27,526 bases of DNA. Source: Prevotellaceae bacterium UBA3849 (lineage in GTDB: Bacteria; Bacteroidota; Bacteroidia; Bacteroidales; Bacteroidaceae). The notes below the pieces were generated by a model. The model worked only from the letters and a program-made list of their open reading frames with translations. It was not told where the DNA came from and did no database searches. The DNA is taken from assembly GCA_002392645.1 (NCBI GenBank), contig DGHL01000034.1:1-27526 (forward strand). Reading direction: 5' to 3'. Below are positions 6,606 through 12,900 of the stretch, piece by piece (within the stretch, counting starts at the first letter, position 1; the number at the start of each line of letters is the position of its first letter). The position numbers and the translations under genes are program-made.

Positions 6606-7715
6606 TCAGTCAGAAGCAGCGTTGAAATCGCAGATAATCCTCAGCGAGCGCTTCGCCTTGTAGTTCTCGTCAAATGGCAACGGATGATTGTTCACACCCA
6701 GCCATGAGTCTTTGTCGCTCAAGTTCCAGAACGTCACGTTGTCTATCACATCCTTATGTCTGCGCAGCACCTTGAAGATACGTGCATACTGGTCTTCCTG
6801 CAGCGTCTGCATGTAACCTGCCTGCGGCTTTGCCTCACCACGCGAGAATGTCAGCTGACCGCCGCTCTCGGTATTGGTGCGCAGGTCGAGTTCGGTGATG
6901 TGTATATGACTTACTATCTCTGAGAAACGAGTGATGGCTTTGTCGAGCAGTTCTTCATCAGGGAAATAGATGTTATAGTGCCCTTGCATGCCGATTCCAT
7001 CGATAGGAACGCCGGCTTCTTTCATCTTCTTCACCATCTCATATATTCGCTCTCGCTTGCCTGGATCTACGGTGCTGTAGTCGTTATAGAACAGCAGTGC
7101 ATCGGGGTCTGCCTCACGTGCAAACTCAAATGCCTTGGCTATGAACTCTTCACCGCAGAGTTGGTAGTGGCGGCTCTGACGATAAGGGTTAGGTTCCTGT
7201 CCATTTCTGGGATTGCCGCCGTCGGCTATGGCTTCGTTTACCACATCCCACGCATACACCACGTCCTTGTAACGGTTTACTACGGTATGGATATGTTCGC
7301 GCAGTCGCTCATAGAACACTTCTTTCTTTACCGGCCTACCCTTCTTATCTACAAACATCCAGTCAGCAAACTGTGAATGCCAGCACAAGCAATGACCGCG
7401 CATCTTTATGCCGTTCTCACGACAGAAGTTGGCTATTCTGTCTGCCCTTTCAAAGTTCCATACGCCTTCTTTCGGATGTATCATGCCCGGTTTCCAGTCG
7501 TTCTCGGCAGTCACGCTGTTGTATTGTTTCTTGATGATGGCTATCTGCGCCTCGTCGGTAACATTACGTTGGTTGACTGCCACGCCGACAGTGAAATAGT
7601 CTTTATAGGCATCTTTCATTCCAGGACCTGCCGCAAAGTCCGCAACACGTCCCCCTTGCGCCGAAGCAGTAACGCAACCGACGATAAAAAGCAATAAAAG
7701 GTATGTTTTTTTCAT
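6606..7715 (-). CDS. GH10 endo-1,4-beta-xylanase, secreted
   Basis: This enzyme cleaves internal beta-1,4 links of xylan. The 369-residue protein has a signal peptide (residues 1-19, ending ASAQ) and a single GH10 TIM barrel. NSVTAENDWKPG (66-77) and RGHCLCWHSQ (106-115) are family motifs. WDVVNEA carries the acid/base E161, HITELDLR carries the nucleophile E275, and H246 is in the conserved GMQGH motif. There is no carbohydrate-binding module and no T9SS domain. The length is normal for a stand-alone GH10 enzyme. It has its own promoter (7839-7869) and no other glycan genes beside it, so it is not part of a visible polysaccharide utilisation locus. The four-helix-bundle gene follows after 111 bp. 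Confidence 0.95.
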   Translation of the reverse strand: MKKTYLLLLFIVGCVTASAQGGRVADFAAGPGMKDAYKDYFTVGVAVNQRNVTDEAQIAIIKKQYNSVTAENDWKPGMIHPKEGVWNFERADRIANFCRENGIKMRGHCLCWHSQFADWMFVDKKGRPVKKEVFYERLREHIHTVVNRYKDVVYAWDVVNEAIADGGNPRNGQEPNPYRQSRHYQLCGEEFIAKAFEFAREADPDALLFYNDYSTVDPGKRERIYEMVKKMKEAGVPIDGIGMQGHYNIYFPDEELLDKAITRFSEIVSHIHITELDLRTNTESGGQLTFSRGEAKPQAGYMQTLQEDQYARIFKVLRRHKDVIDNVTFWNLSDKDSWLGVNNHPLPFDENYKAKRSLRIICDFNAASD

Positions 7716-7838
7716 AATAGCATTATTTTGTTTAGCGTATCTTTTCTGTCATTGCATATGTCAATCTGAACGATGTAGTATGGCTATGCCGCACCAATAG
7801 TTAGTATTTCCTTTTCTTATTAGTTATAAATTCCGTTA

Positions 7839-7869
7839 CAAAATTACGAATTAATTTTTATTCGGCAAA
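7839..7869 (-). promoter_or_regulatory. Bacteroidetes promoter for the GH10 xylanase
   Basis: On the minus strand TTTG (7869-7866) and TAATTTTG (7846-7839) are separated by 19 nt. The predicted start near 7832 leaves a leader of about 117 nt. It is back to back with the plus-strand promoter at 7899-7930. Confidence 0.7.
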
Positions 7870-7898
7870 CACTATGGTATATATTTTTTCCCAATTTA

Positions 7899-7930
7899 TT
7901 TGACAGTAAGAGAAAGATTTTGTAATTTTG
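7899..7930 (+). promoter_or_regulatory. Bacteroidetes promoter pointing toward uvrC
   Basis: TTTG (7899-7902) and TAATTTTG (7923-7930) are separated by 20 nt, a very good match to the consensus. The nearest convincing gene downstream is uvrC at 8440, so either the leader is about 500 nt or an unrecognised small gene or RNA lies between. Confidence 0.7.
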
Positions 7931-8285
7931 CAACTGACTTGAGGATTGCCATAAGATTCCTTTTACCAACAATTCACTGACAATCCCTCCTATTCAACCA
8001 AAGATTTCGCACTATACGCACTATATATACTACAGGACAAGCATGCTGCATCGCCACATAACGATGATTAGCATCGACAAGTTTCCAATAGATATATTCA
8101 CCCACTGAATTAACGATGACTCCGAATATTTTTATTACTCAGACATCATTCACAACAACAACATGACAAATCGTGAAATCGAAGAATATAAAACATTGGA
8201 CAAAGCAACATAAAGAAGCAAAACTATCGCATCCAACGATTAAAAAATAAAATCAAAGAACGTAGTGTTTATGCGACATTTGGGC
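7931..8285 (+). other. Gene-free transcribed leader, possible small RNA or gene remnants
   Basis: No ORF longer than about 25 codons with a start was found here. Short ATG ORFs occur (around 8043-8108 and 8163-8213; the second reads MTNREIEEYKTLDKAT and stops) and may be decay products of a lost gene. A small CGATG/CATCG hairpin lies near 8060-8080. Because a strong promoter sits immediately upstream, the region is likely transcribed. Confidence 0.35.
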
Positions 8286-8301
8286 AGTTTCACGTGAAAC
8301 A
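8286..8301. promoter_or_regulatory. parS-like site (15/16 match)
   Basis: AGTTTCACGTGAAACA differs from the ParB-binding palindrome TGTTTCACGTGAAACA only in the first base. It is one of four such sites within 7.5 kb. Confidence 0.65.
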
Positions 8302-8323
8302 ATGATTATGACGATTACTGTTT

Positions 8324-8424
8324 CTACCACAGACTACACAGATATACACGGACAAAGTCTTTGACTACGAATTATGCGAATTATACGAATTCAATAATAA
8401 ATAATCTGTGACATCTGTGGGAGA
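8324..8424. repeat. Inverted repeat with CCACAGA...TCTGTGG arms and GAATTATACGAATT centre
   Basis: The left arm CCACAGACTACACAGAT (from about 8327) and right arm ATCTGTGACATCTGTGGG (about 8403-8421) are imperfect complements around an AT-rich centre with repeated CGAATTAT. This resembles a repeat I know from intergenic regions of other Bacteroidales genomes. It ends 16 bp before the uvrC start, so it forms the end of the uvrC leader. Confidence 0.6.
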
Positions 8425-8439
8425 AAAAACTTAGAAGAA

Positions 8440-10302
8440 ATGACGAAGGAAGAAGATAAAAAACGATTAGAACGGCTGAAACAGATAGTACTGAGCATGC
8501 CTGAGAAACCTGGTTCTTATCAATATTTCGATAAGGACGGGATAATAATATACGTAGGTAAGGCTAAGAATCTGAAATCGCGCGTGTCATCATACTTCCA
8601 TAAAGAGGTGGACAGATTCAAGACAAAGGTGCTGGTATCGAAGATTTGGAACATTACCTACACCGTAGTAAACACGGAAGAGGATGCACTTTTATTGGAA
8701 AATGCGCTGATAAAGAAATACAATCCACGATATAACGTTCTGCTGAAAGATGGTAAAACCTACCCTTCCATCTGCGTTACCGGTGAACAGTACCCACGTA
8801 TTTTCAAGACAAGGACGATAAACAAGAAGTGGGGAACATACTATGGTCCCTACTCTCACTTAGGTTCGATGAACACGATTCTCGACCTAATAAAGAAGCT
8901 TTATCATCCTCGCACATGCCGTCACCCAATTACCAGGGAGAACGCAAAAACGGGCAAATACGGTCCGTGTCTGGAATACCACATAAAGAACTGCGGTGCA
9001 CCGTGCATAGACAAGCAGTCATGGGACGACTACCAGCAGAACATAGCAAAAGCACGCGAGATATTGAAGGGAAACACGCGCATATTAAGTAAGCATGTGT
9101 ATGACGAAATGATGCATAAGGCAGAGGAAATGAAGTTTGAGGAAGCAGAAGAACTGAAGAAACAGTACTTTCTGATAGACCAATTCTGCGCAAAAAGCGA
9201 GGTAGTAAGCCACACAATAACCGACGTTGACGTGTTTTGCATAGACGATGATGACTCAAAAACCAATGCTTTCATCAACTACATGCACGTAACTAACGGT
9301 ACCATTAACCAGTCGTTTACCTACGAGTATAAACGCAAACTCGAAGAGTCTGACGAGGAATTGCTGCTATCTGCCATAATAGAGATACGCGAGCGCTTCA
9401 AGAGTAAGGCAAAGGAAATCATCGTTCCGTTTGAAATAAACTGGGAAATGAACGATGCACAGTTCTTCGTGCCGCAGCGTGGCGACAAGCATCACCTGCT
9501 GGAGCTGTCGCTAATGAACTGCAAGCAGTACCGAATAGACCGACTGAAGCAGGCGGAAAAGCTGAATCCTGAGCAGAAATACACCCGACTGATGAAGGAA
9601 CTGCAGGAGAAGCTCGGACTAAAGAAACTACCCTACCGCATAGAATTGTTCGATAACAGTAATATATCAGGCAGCGATGCCGTGGCAGGAATGGTAGTGT
9701 ATAAAGGTATGAAGAAAAGCAAGCAGGACTACCGAAAATATAACATAAAGACCGTAGAAGGACCTGACGACTACGCTTCTATGCAAGAGGTTACGTACCG
9801 TCGCTATCGCGACGGTGAAGACCTGCCGGACCTTATAATATGCGACGGTGGTATCGGTCAGATGAACTGCGTACGCGAAGTAATAGAAGACCAACTGCAT
9901 CTCAATATCCCCATTGCAGGTTTGGCTAAAAACGACAAGCACCGCACCCAGGAACTACTATTCCTGAAAGGCGACGAGACAGGAAGGAAAGACACTGTAA
10001 CGATTCAGCTCAAACCAGAGAGCGAACTCTTCAAGATTTTGACGCAGATGCAAGACGAGGTACACCGCTATGCCATTACCTTCCACCGAGACAAACGCTC
10101 AAAACACGCCCTACACTCCGAACTCGACGACATACAAGGCATCGGTCCGAAGACAAAGGAGGCACTTCTCAGCAAATACAAGACAGTTAAAAATATTCGC
10201 GACGCCGCCGCAAGCGGCGGCATGGAGGAACTCGCCACCGTCGTAGGAAACAGCAAGGCTAAAATTATTATCGAATACTTTGCCGCAAGCGGCAAAGTAT
10301 AA
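8440..10302 (+). CDS. uvrC: Excinuclease ABC subunit C
   Basis: This is the nuclease of nucleotide excision repair, cutting on both sides of a lesion in the UvrB-DNA complex. The 620 residues comprise a GIY-YIG nuclease (about 16-95, PGSYQYF and IIYVGKAKNLKSRV) and a Cys-rich stretch (about 157-190, CRHP...GPCLEYHIKNCGAPC) that fits the Fe-S cluster reported in UvrC. A UVR motif follows (about 220-245), then the RNase-H-like nuclease with D405 in FDNSNISG, D444 in GPDDYASM and D469 in CDGG. A helix-hairpin-helix ends the protein (about 565-615, IQGIGPKTKEALLSKY). All key residues are present. The C-terminal part holds two GCCGCAAGCGGC hairpins read in frame, the last overlapping the final codons; they add about five residues and a short tail. 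Confidence 0.97.
   Translation: MTKEEDKKRLERLKQIVLSMPEKPGSYQYFDKDGIIIYVGKAKNLKSRVSSYFHKEVDRFKTKVLVSKIWNITYTVVNTEEDALLLENALIKKYNPRYNVLLKDGKTYPSICVTGEQYPRIFKTRTINKKWGTYYGPYSHLGSMNTILDLIKKLYHPRTCRHPITRENAKTGKYGPCLEYHIKNCGAPCIDKQSWDDYQQNIAKAREILKGNTRILSKHVYDEMMHKAEEMKFEEAEELKKQYFLIDQFCAKSEVVSHTITDVDVFCIDDDDSKTNAFINYMHVTNGTINQSFTYEYKRKLEESDEELLLSAIIEIRERFKSKAKEIIVPFEINWEMNDAQFFVPQRGDKHHLLELSLMNCKQYRIDRLKQAEKLNPEQKYTRLMKELQEKLGLKKLPYRIELFDNSNISGSDAVAGMVVYKGMKKSKQDYRKYNIKTVEGPDDYASMQEVTYRRYRDGEDLPDLIICDGGIGQMNCVREVIEDQLHLNIPIAGLAKNDKHRTQELLFLKGDETGRKDTVTIQLKPESELFKILTQMQDEVHRYAITFHRDKRSKHALHSELDDIQGIGPKTKEALLSKYKTVKNIRDAAASGGMEELATVVGNSKAKIIIEYFAASGKV
10204..10221. repeat. Perfect hairpin inside the uvrC 3' end
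   Basis: GCCGCCGCAAGCGGCGGC is an 8-bp stem closed by AA. It encodes Ala-Ala-Ala-Ser-Gly-Gly in the last helix-hairpin-helix region, and the core GCCGCAAGCGGC recurs 74-76 bp later. Confidence 0.6.
10275..10300 (+). terminator. Hairpin overlapping the uvrC stop codon
   Basis: ATACTTTGCCGC (10275-10286) pairs perfectly with GCGGCAAAGTAT (10289-10300), a 12-bp stem closed by AA that runs into the TAA stop. No long T tract follows, so it may be a weak terminator or an mRNA 3'-end stabiliser. It shares its core with the hairpin at 10204. Confidence 0.55.
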
Positions 10303-10319
10303 GGAGTTTAGCAATCGCT

Positions 10320-10335
10320 TGTTTCACGTGAAACA
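10320..10335. promoter_or_regulatory. parS site, perfect 16-bp palindrome
   Basis: TGTTTCACGTGAAACA matches the widely conserved chromosomal parS consensus at all 16 positions. It lies between uvrC and deoC. Confidence 0.8.
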
Positions 10336-10359
10336 TAAAACAAGTTCTTTTATAACGGG

Positions 10360-10375
10360 TGTTTCACATGAAACA
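10360..10375. promoter_or_regulatory. parS-like site (15/16 match)
   Basis: TGTTTCACATGAAACA has one central change from the perfect site. It lies 40 bp from the perfect copy, almost four helical turns, so bound dimers could lie on roughly the same face. Confidence 0.7.
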
Positions 10376-10399
10376 AAGGAGAACTTAGAAAGCTGATAG

Positions 10400-10424
10400 T
10401 GGGTTGCTATGATATAGCAACTCA
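10400..10424. repeat. GCTATGATATAGC hairpin repeat (copy upstream of deoC)
   Basis: GTTGCTATGATATAGCAAC (10403-10421) is an 8-bp perfect stem with a GAT loop, followed by CTCACGAGACAAAGG. Copies at 11418, 12698 and 12744 have GTGG/CCAC in place of GTTG/CAAC, which is a compensated change. Confidence 0.7.
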
Positions 10425-10507
10425 CGAGACAAAGGTGGGGATATTTTACCATGCTGGCATATATAAGATTTGAACTATAAATAATAAAACAAACAATAAA
10501 GAAAACG

Positions 10508-11302
10508 ATGTATTTAAAAGAGATTATTGCGAAAGCAGTAGAGAACGATACTGCCGACGTGAAAAGGTTTTTGTTCGGTTGCATGGACTACACTACTCTG
10601 AAATGTACCGACAGTGAGCAGTCAGTAATGGCATTTGTTGAGACTCTGAACAAATGGGACAACGAAAGGCCTGACCTGCCCCACCCTGCAAGCGTATGCG
10701 TATATCCTTGCTTTGCAGAGATAGTAAACGATAGTTTGGATGTTGAGGGAGTAGGCATTGCATGCGTAAGCGGAAGCTTTCCTTCATCACAGACTTTCCT
10801 CGAGGTAAAAACAGTAGAGACGGCATTGGCTATAAAAGATGGTGCTACAGAGATAGACATGGTAATGCCGGTAGGTAAATTCCTTTGCGGAGACTACGAG
10901 GGTGTTACCGATGAGATAAAGGAAATGAAGGCAGTATGTGGTGATGAAGTAAAGCTGAAGGTGATACTTGAAACCGGATGTCTGGTGACAGAAGAAAATA
11001 TACGCAAGGCATCGATGCTGGCAATGGAGGCAGGAGCCGACTTTATTAAGACAAGTACTGGAAAAGAGAAAGTCAGTGCTACACCTGATGCTGCTTTCGT
11101 AATGTGTCAGTGCATAAAGGAATATAATGAGAAGGAAGGCAGGAAAGTTGGATTCAAACCTGCGGGCGGCATTAACACCAGTATGGATGCAATAATATAT
11201 TATACCATAGTGAAAGAGGTGCTCGGCGAGGAATGGTTGACACCAGAGTTGTTCCGTATCGGTACTTCAAGACTGGCAGAGGTATTGATAAATGAACTAT
11301 AA
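10508..11302 (+). CDS. deoC: Deoxyribose-phosphate aldolase
   Basis: This cytosolic class I aldolase splits 2-deoxyribose-5-phosphate into glyceraldehyde-3-phosphate and acetaldehyde in deoxynucleoside breakdown. The 264-residue protein has D117 in EIDMVMP, the Schiff-base lysine K181 in DFIKTSTGK, and the second active-site lysine K217 in GFKPAGGI. All three match the catalytic set of the family. Length is normal for the longer (E. coli-like) form. No other nucleoside catabolism gene is adjacent. It is separated from uvrC by two parS-type sites and a small hairpin repeat, and has a hairpin terminator at 11358-11398. No convincing promoter was found just upstream. Confidence 0.96.
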   Translation: MYLKEIIAKAVENDTADVKRFLFGCMDYTTLKCTDSEQSVMAFVETLNKWDNERPDLPHPASVCVYPCFAEIVNDSLDVEGVGIACVSGSFPSSQTFLEVKTVETALAIKDGATEIDMVMPVGKFLCGDYEGVTDEIKEMKAVCGDEVKLKVILETGCLVTEENIRKASMLAMEAGADFIKTSTGKEKVSATPDAAFVMCQCIKEYNEKEGRKVGFKPAGGINTSMDAIIYYTIVKEVLGEEWLTPELFRIGTSRLAEVLINEL

Positions 11303-11357
11303 AGATAAAATGGTTTAGACCTGTATATAAAGAATTAAAACAGATAAACAAGGAGGC

Positions 11358-11398
11358 GTGAAAGCTATCACTTTACATGGTAATGTGATAGCTTTTAC
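11358..11398 (+). terminator. Terminator after deoC built from the 22-bp repeat
   Basis: The unit GTGAAAGCTATCACTTTACA (start 11358) is followed by an inverted copy ending GTGATAGCTTTTAC (11385-11398). An 11-bp stem AAAGCTATCAC/GTGATAGCTTT has an inner TTAC/GTAA pairing. Same family as at 3726, 5496 and 24549. Confidence 0.75.
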
Positions 11399-11414
11399 TA
11401 TTTATATTTAACGG

Positions 11415-11521
11415 ATGGTGGCTATGATATAGCCACAAACAGAACTAATAACTATATAATATAGCAGCGAACGGAGCTAATAACAATATGATATAGCCAC
11501 AAACGGAACTAGTAATAACGG
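11415..11521. repeat. Three tandem units of the GCTATGATATAGC hairpin repeat
   Basis: The first unit carries the perfect hairpin GTGGCTATGATATAGCCAC (11418-11436), followed by AAACAGAACTAATAA. Two degenerate units follow, ending GCGAACGGAGCTAATAA and CCACAAACGGAACTAGTAA. The repeat period is about 32-36 bp, and the array lies between the convergent deoC and polyprenyl synthase genes. Confidence 0.7.
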
Positions 11522-11574
11522 GCAAAGAGAATAAAAAAAGTGGCAAAGATATTGCCACTTGATATATTGAAATA

Positions 11575-12555
11575 TTACTTGTTGCGCTGTATGCAGAAAT
11601 CGAGATAAGCGGTAAGAGCCTGGTTGATTTTAGGGTTTCCTACCCTTTCATTGATATATTGTAGAGCATCTGAATGGAGTCGATGCATCTGCTGTTCGGC
11701 ATAGGTGATGCCGCCATGCTCTATGGTGAAAGCAACAAGAGACTCTATGTCTGCAGGTGTTGCTTCGTGAGCCTTTACACGCTGCGCAAGGGCAGTGACA
11801 GCAGGATCATTGGCTTCCAGAACACAGTGGATGGCAGGGAGAGTAAGCTTACCCTCAAGCATATCATTGCCAGTAGGTTTGCCAATCTGTGGTGAAGGGA
11901 AATAGTCGAAGATGTCGTCACGTATCTGGAAGATCGTGCCGAGGGTCTGTCCGAAATTGGCTGCTGCCTTGACATCATCATCAGATGCACCTACAGACAT
12001 TGCACCCATGGTACAGCAAGCCTCAAAGAGAGCTGCAGTCTTCTGGCGTATGACACTGTAATAGGCTTGCTCGCTAATCTCCTCAGAACCATTGCTGGTG
12101 AGCTGGAGTATCTCTCCATTAGAGAGAGTCTGGCCAAGTACAGAGAGATAGTTGACGATGTCTATCCTCTGTGTCTGACCTACATTTAGCAGTGCGGTAG
12201 AAAGGATATAGTCGCCTATCAAAACGGCTATCTTATTGTCATACACAGCGTTAACAGAAGCCTGTCCACGACGCTCACTCGACTCATCAACGACGTCATC
12301 ATGAACGAGCGAAGCCGTATGAAGGAGTTCCAGGGCTACCGCAGAACGATGAGTAACCTCAGAGATATCACCTAACGCTTTAGCTATCAAAAGGATAAGC
12401 ATTGGGCGCATACGTTTGCCTGCACGCTGACGAATATAATTGAGTGCTTGCTCAAGGGTACCGTCAGCATGAGTGAGAGAGTCGTTGAAGAGCGAGATAA
12501 ACTGCTCCAGTTCCGGCTCTATAGGTGCTTTTATTATGGAAAGATAGTCTTTCAA
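11575..12555 (-). CDS. All-trans polyprenyl diphosphate synthase (long-chain)
   Basis: It condenses isopentenyl diphosphate with allylic primers to make the isoprenoid tail, here most likely of menaquinone, which would fit the quinol-dependent Frd complex in this window. The 326 residues carry GKRMRP (46-51), the first Asp-rich motif DDVVD (86-90), KT at 172-173 and the second Asp-rich motif DDIFD (213-217). The residue five before the first motif is Ala (A81), not aromatic, which in this family favours products longer than C15-C20; this is a rule of thumb. It is annotated in related genomes as octaprenyl or polyprenyl synthetase (IspB-like). It is divergent from polA, with a minus-strand -7 element at 12581-12588. 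Confidence 0.93.
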   Translation of the reverse strand: MKDYLSIIKAPIEPELEQFISLFNDSLTHADGTLEQALNYIRQRAGKRMRPMLILLIAKALGDISEVTHRSAVALELLHTASLVHDDVVDESSERRGQASVNAVYDNKIAVLIGDYILSTALLNVGQTQRIDIVNYLSVLGQTLSNGEILQLTSNGSEEISEQAYYSVIRQKTAALFEACCTMGAMSVGASDDDVKAAANFGQTLGTIFQIRDDIFDYFPSPQIGKPTGNDMLEGKLTLPAIHCVLEANDPAVTALAQRVKAHEATPADIESLVAFTIEHGGITYAEQQMHRLHSDALQYINERVGNPKINQALTAYLDFCIQRNK

Positions 12556-12580
12556 AATAGCTTAATCTCCAATTAGATTA

Positions 12581-12588
12581 CAAAATTA
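12581..12588 (-). promoter_or_regulatory. Probable -7 element for the polyprenyl synthase gene
   Basis: On the minus strand TAATTTTG lies 26 nt before the ATG. No clear -33 TTTG was seen at the right distance. Confidence 0.45.
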
Positions 12589-12643
12589 CAAAAAAAAATT
12601 GGCTTTTCGTATATAAGATGATGATTATTTGAAAAATTATTAG

Positions 12644-12651
12644 TAATTTTG
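12644..12651 (+). promoter_or_regulatory. Probable -7 element for polA
   Basis: TAATTTTG fits TAnnTTTG. A start near 12658 would give polA a leader of about 240 nt filled by hairpin repeats and a purine-rich tandem repeat. The nearest TTTG (12628-12631) is too close to be a standard -33 box. Confidence 0.45.
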
Positions 12652-12697
12652 TTGAATTATAGTAAATAGAGGAAGAGAAAAAGGGAGAATGAAAGGG

Positions 12698-12777
12698 GTG
12701 GCTATAATATAGCCACATACAGAACAAAGAGTAGAGAGAAAAGGTGGCTATGATATAGCCACATACAGAACAAAGAG
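12698..12777. repeat. Two GCTATRATATAGC hairpin repeats in the polA leader
   Basis: GTGGCTATAATATAGCCAC (12698-12716) and GTGGCTATGATATAGCCAC (12744-12762) are both followed by ATACAGAACAAAGAG. The period is 46 bp. Both are 8-bp perfect stems with 3-nt loops. The tail continues into the G/A-rich array below. Confidence 0.75.
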
Positions 12778-12780
12778 GAA

Positions 12781-12852
12781 GGAAGAGAGCGAAGGGAAAG
12801 GAAGAGAGCGAAGGGAAAGGAAGAGAGCGAAGGGAAAGGAAGAGAGCGAGAG
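12781..12852 (+). repeat. 19-bp purine-rich tandem repeat upstream of polA
   Basis: GGAAGAGAGCGAAGGGAAA is repeated three times exactly (starts 12781, 12800, 12819) plus a partial fourth copy. It ends about 50 bp before the polA ATG and lies in the predicted leader. Exact identity of the copies implies recent expansion, so copy number may vary between strains. Confidence 0.85.
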
Positions 12853-12900
12853 AGAACGAAGAGAAAAAAGGAACTAAATATATTAAACAGGAAAAAAAGA

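Noticed and set aside
8163..8213. Short ORF MTNREIEEYKTLDKAT as a gene
   Set aside because: Only 16 codons, no start context or homologue recognised; kept only as a possible remnant in the leader region.
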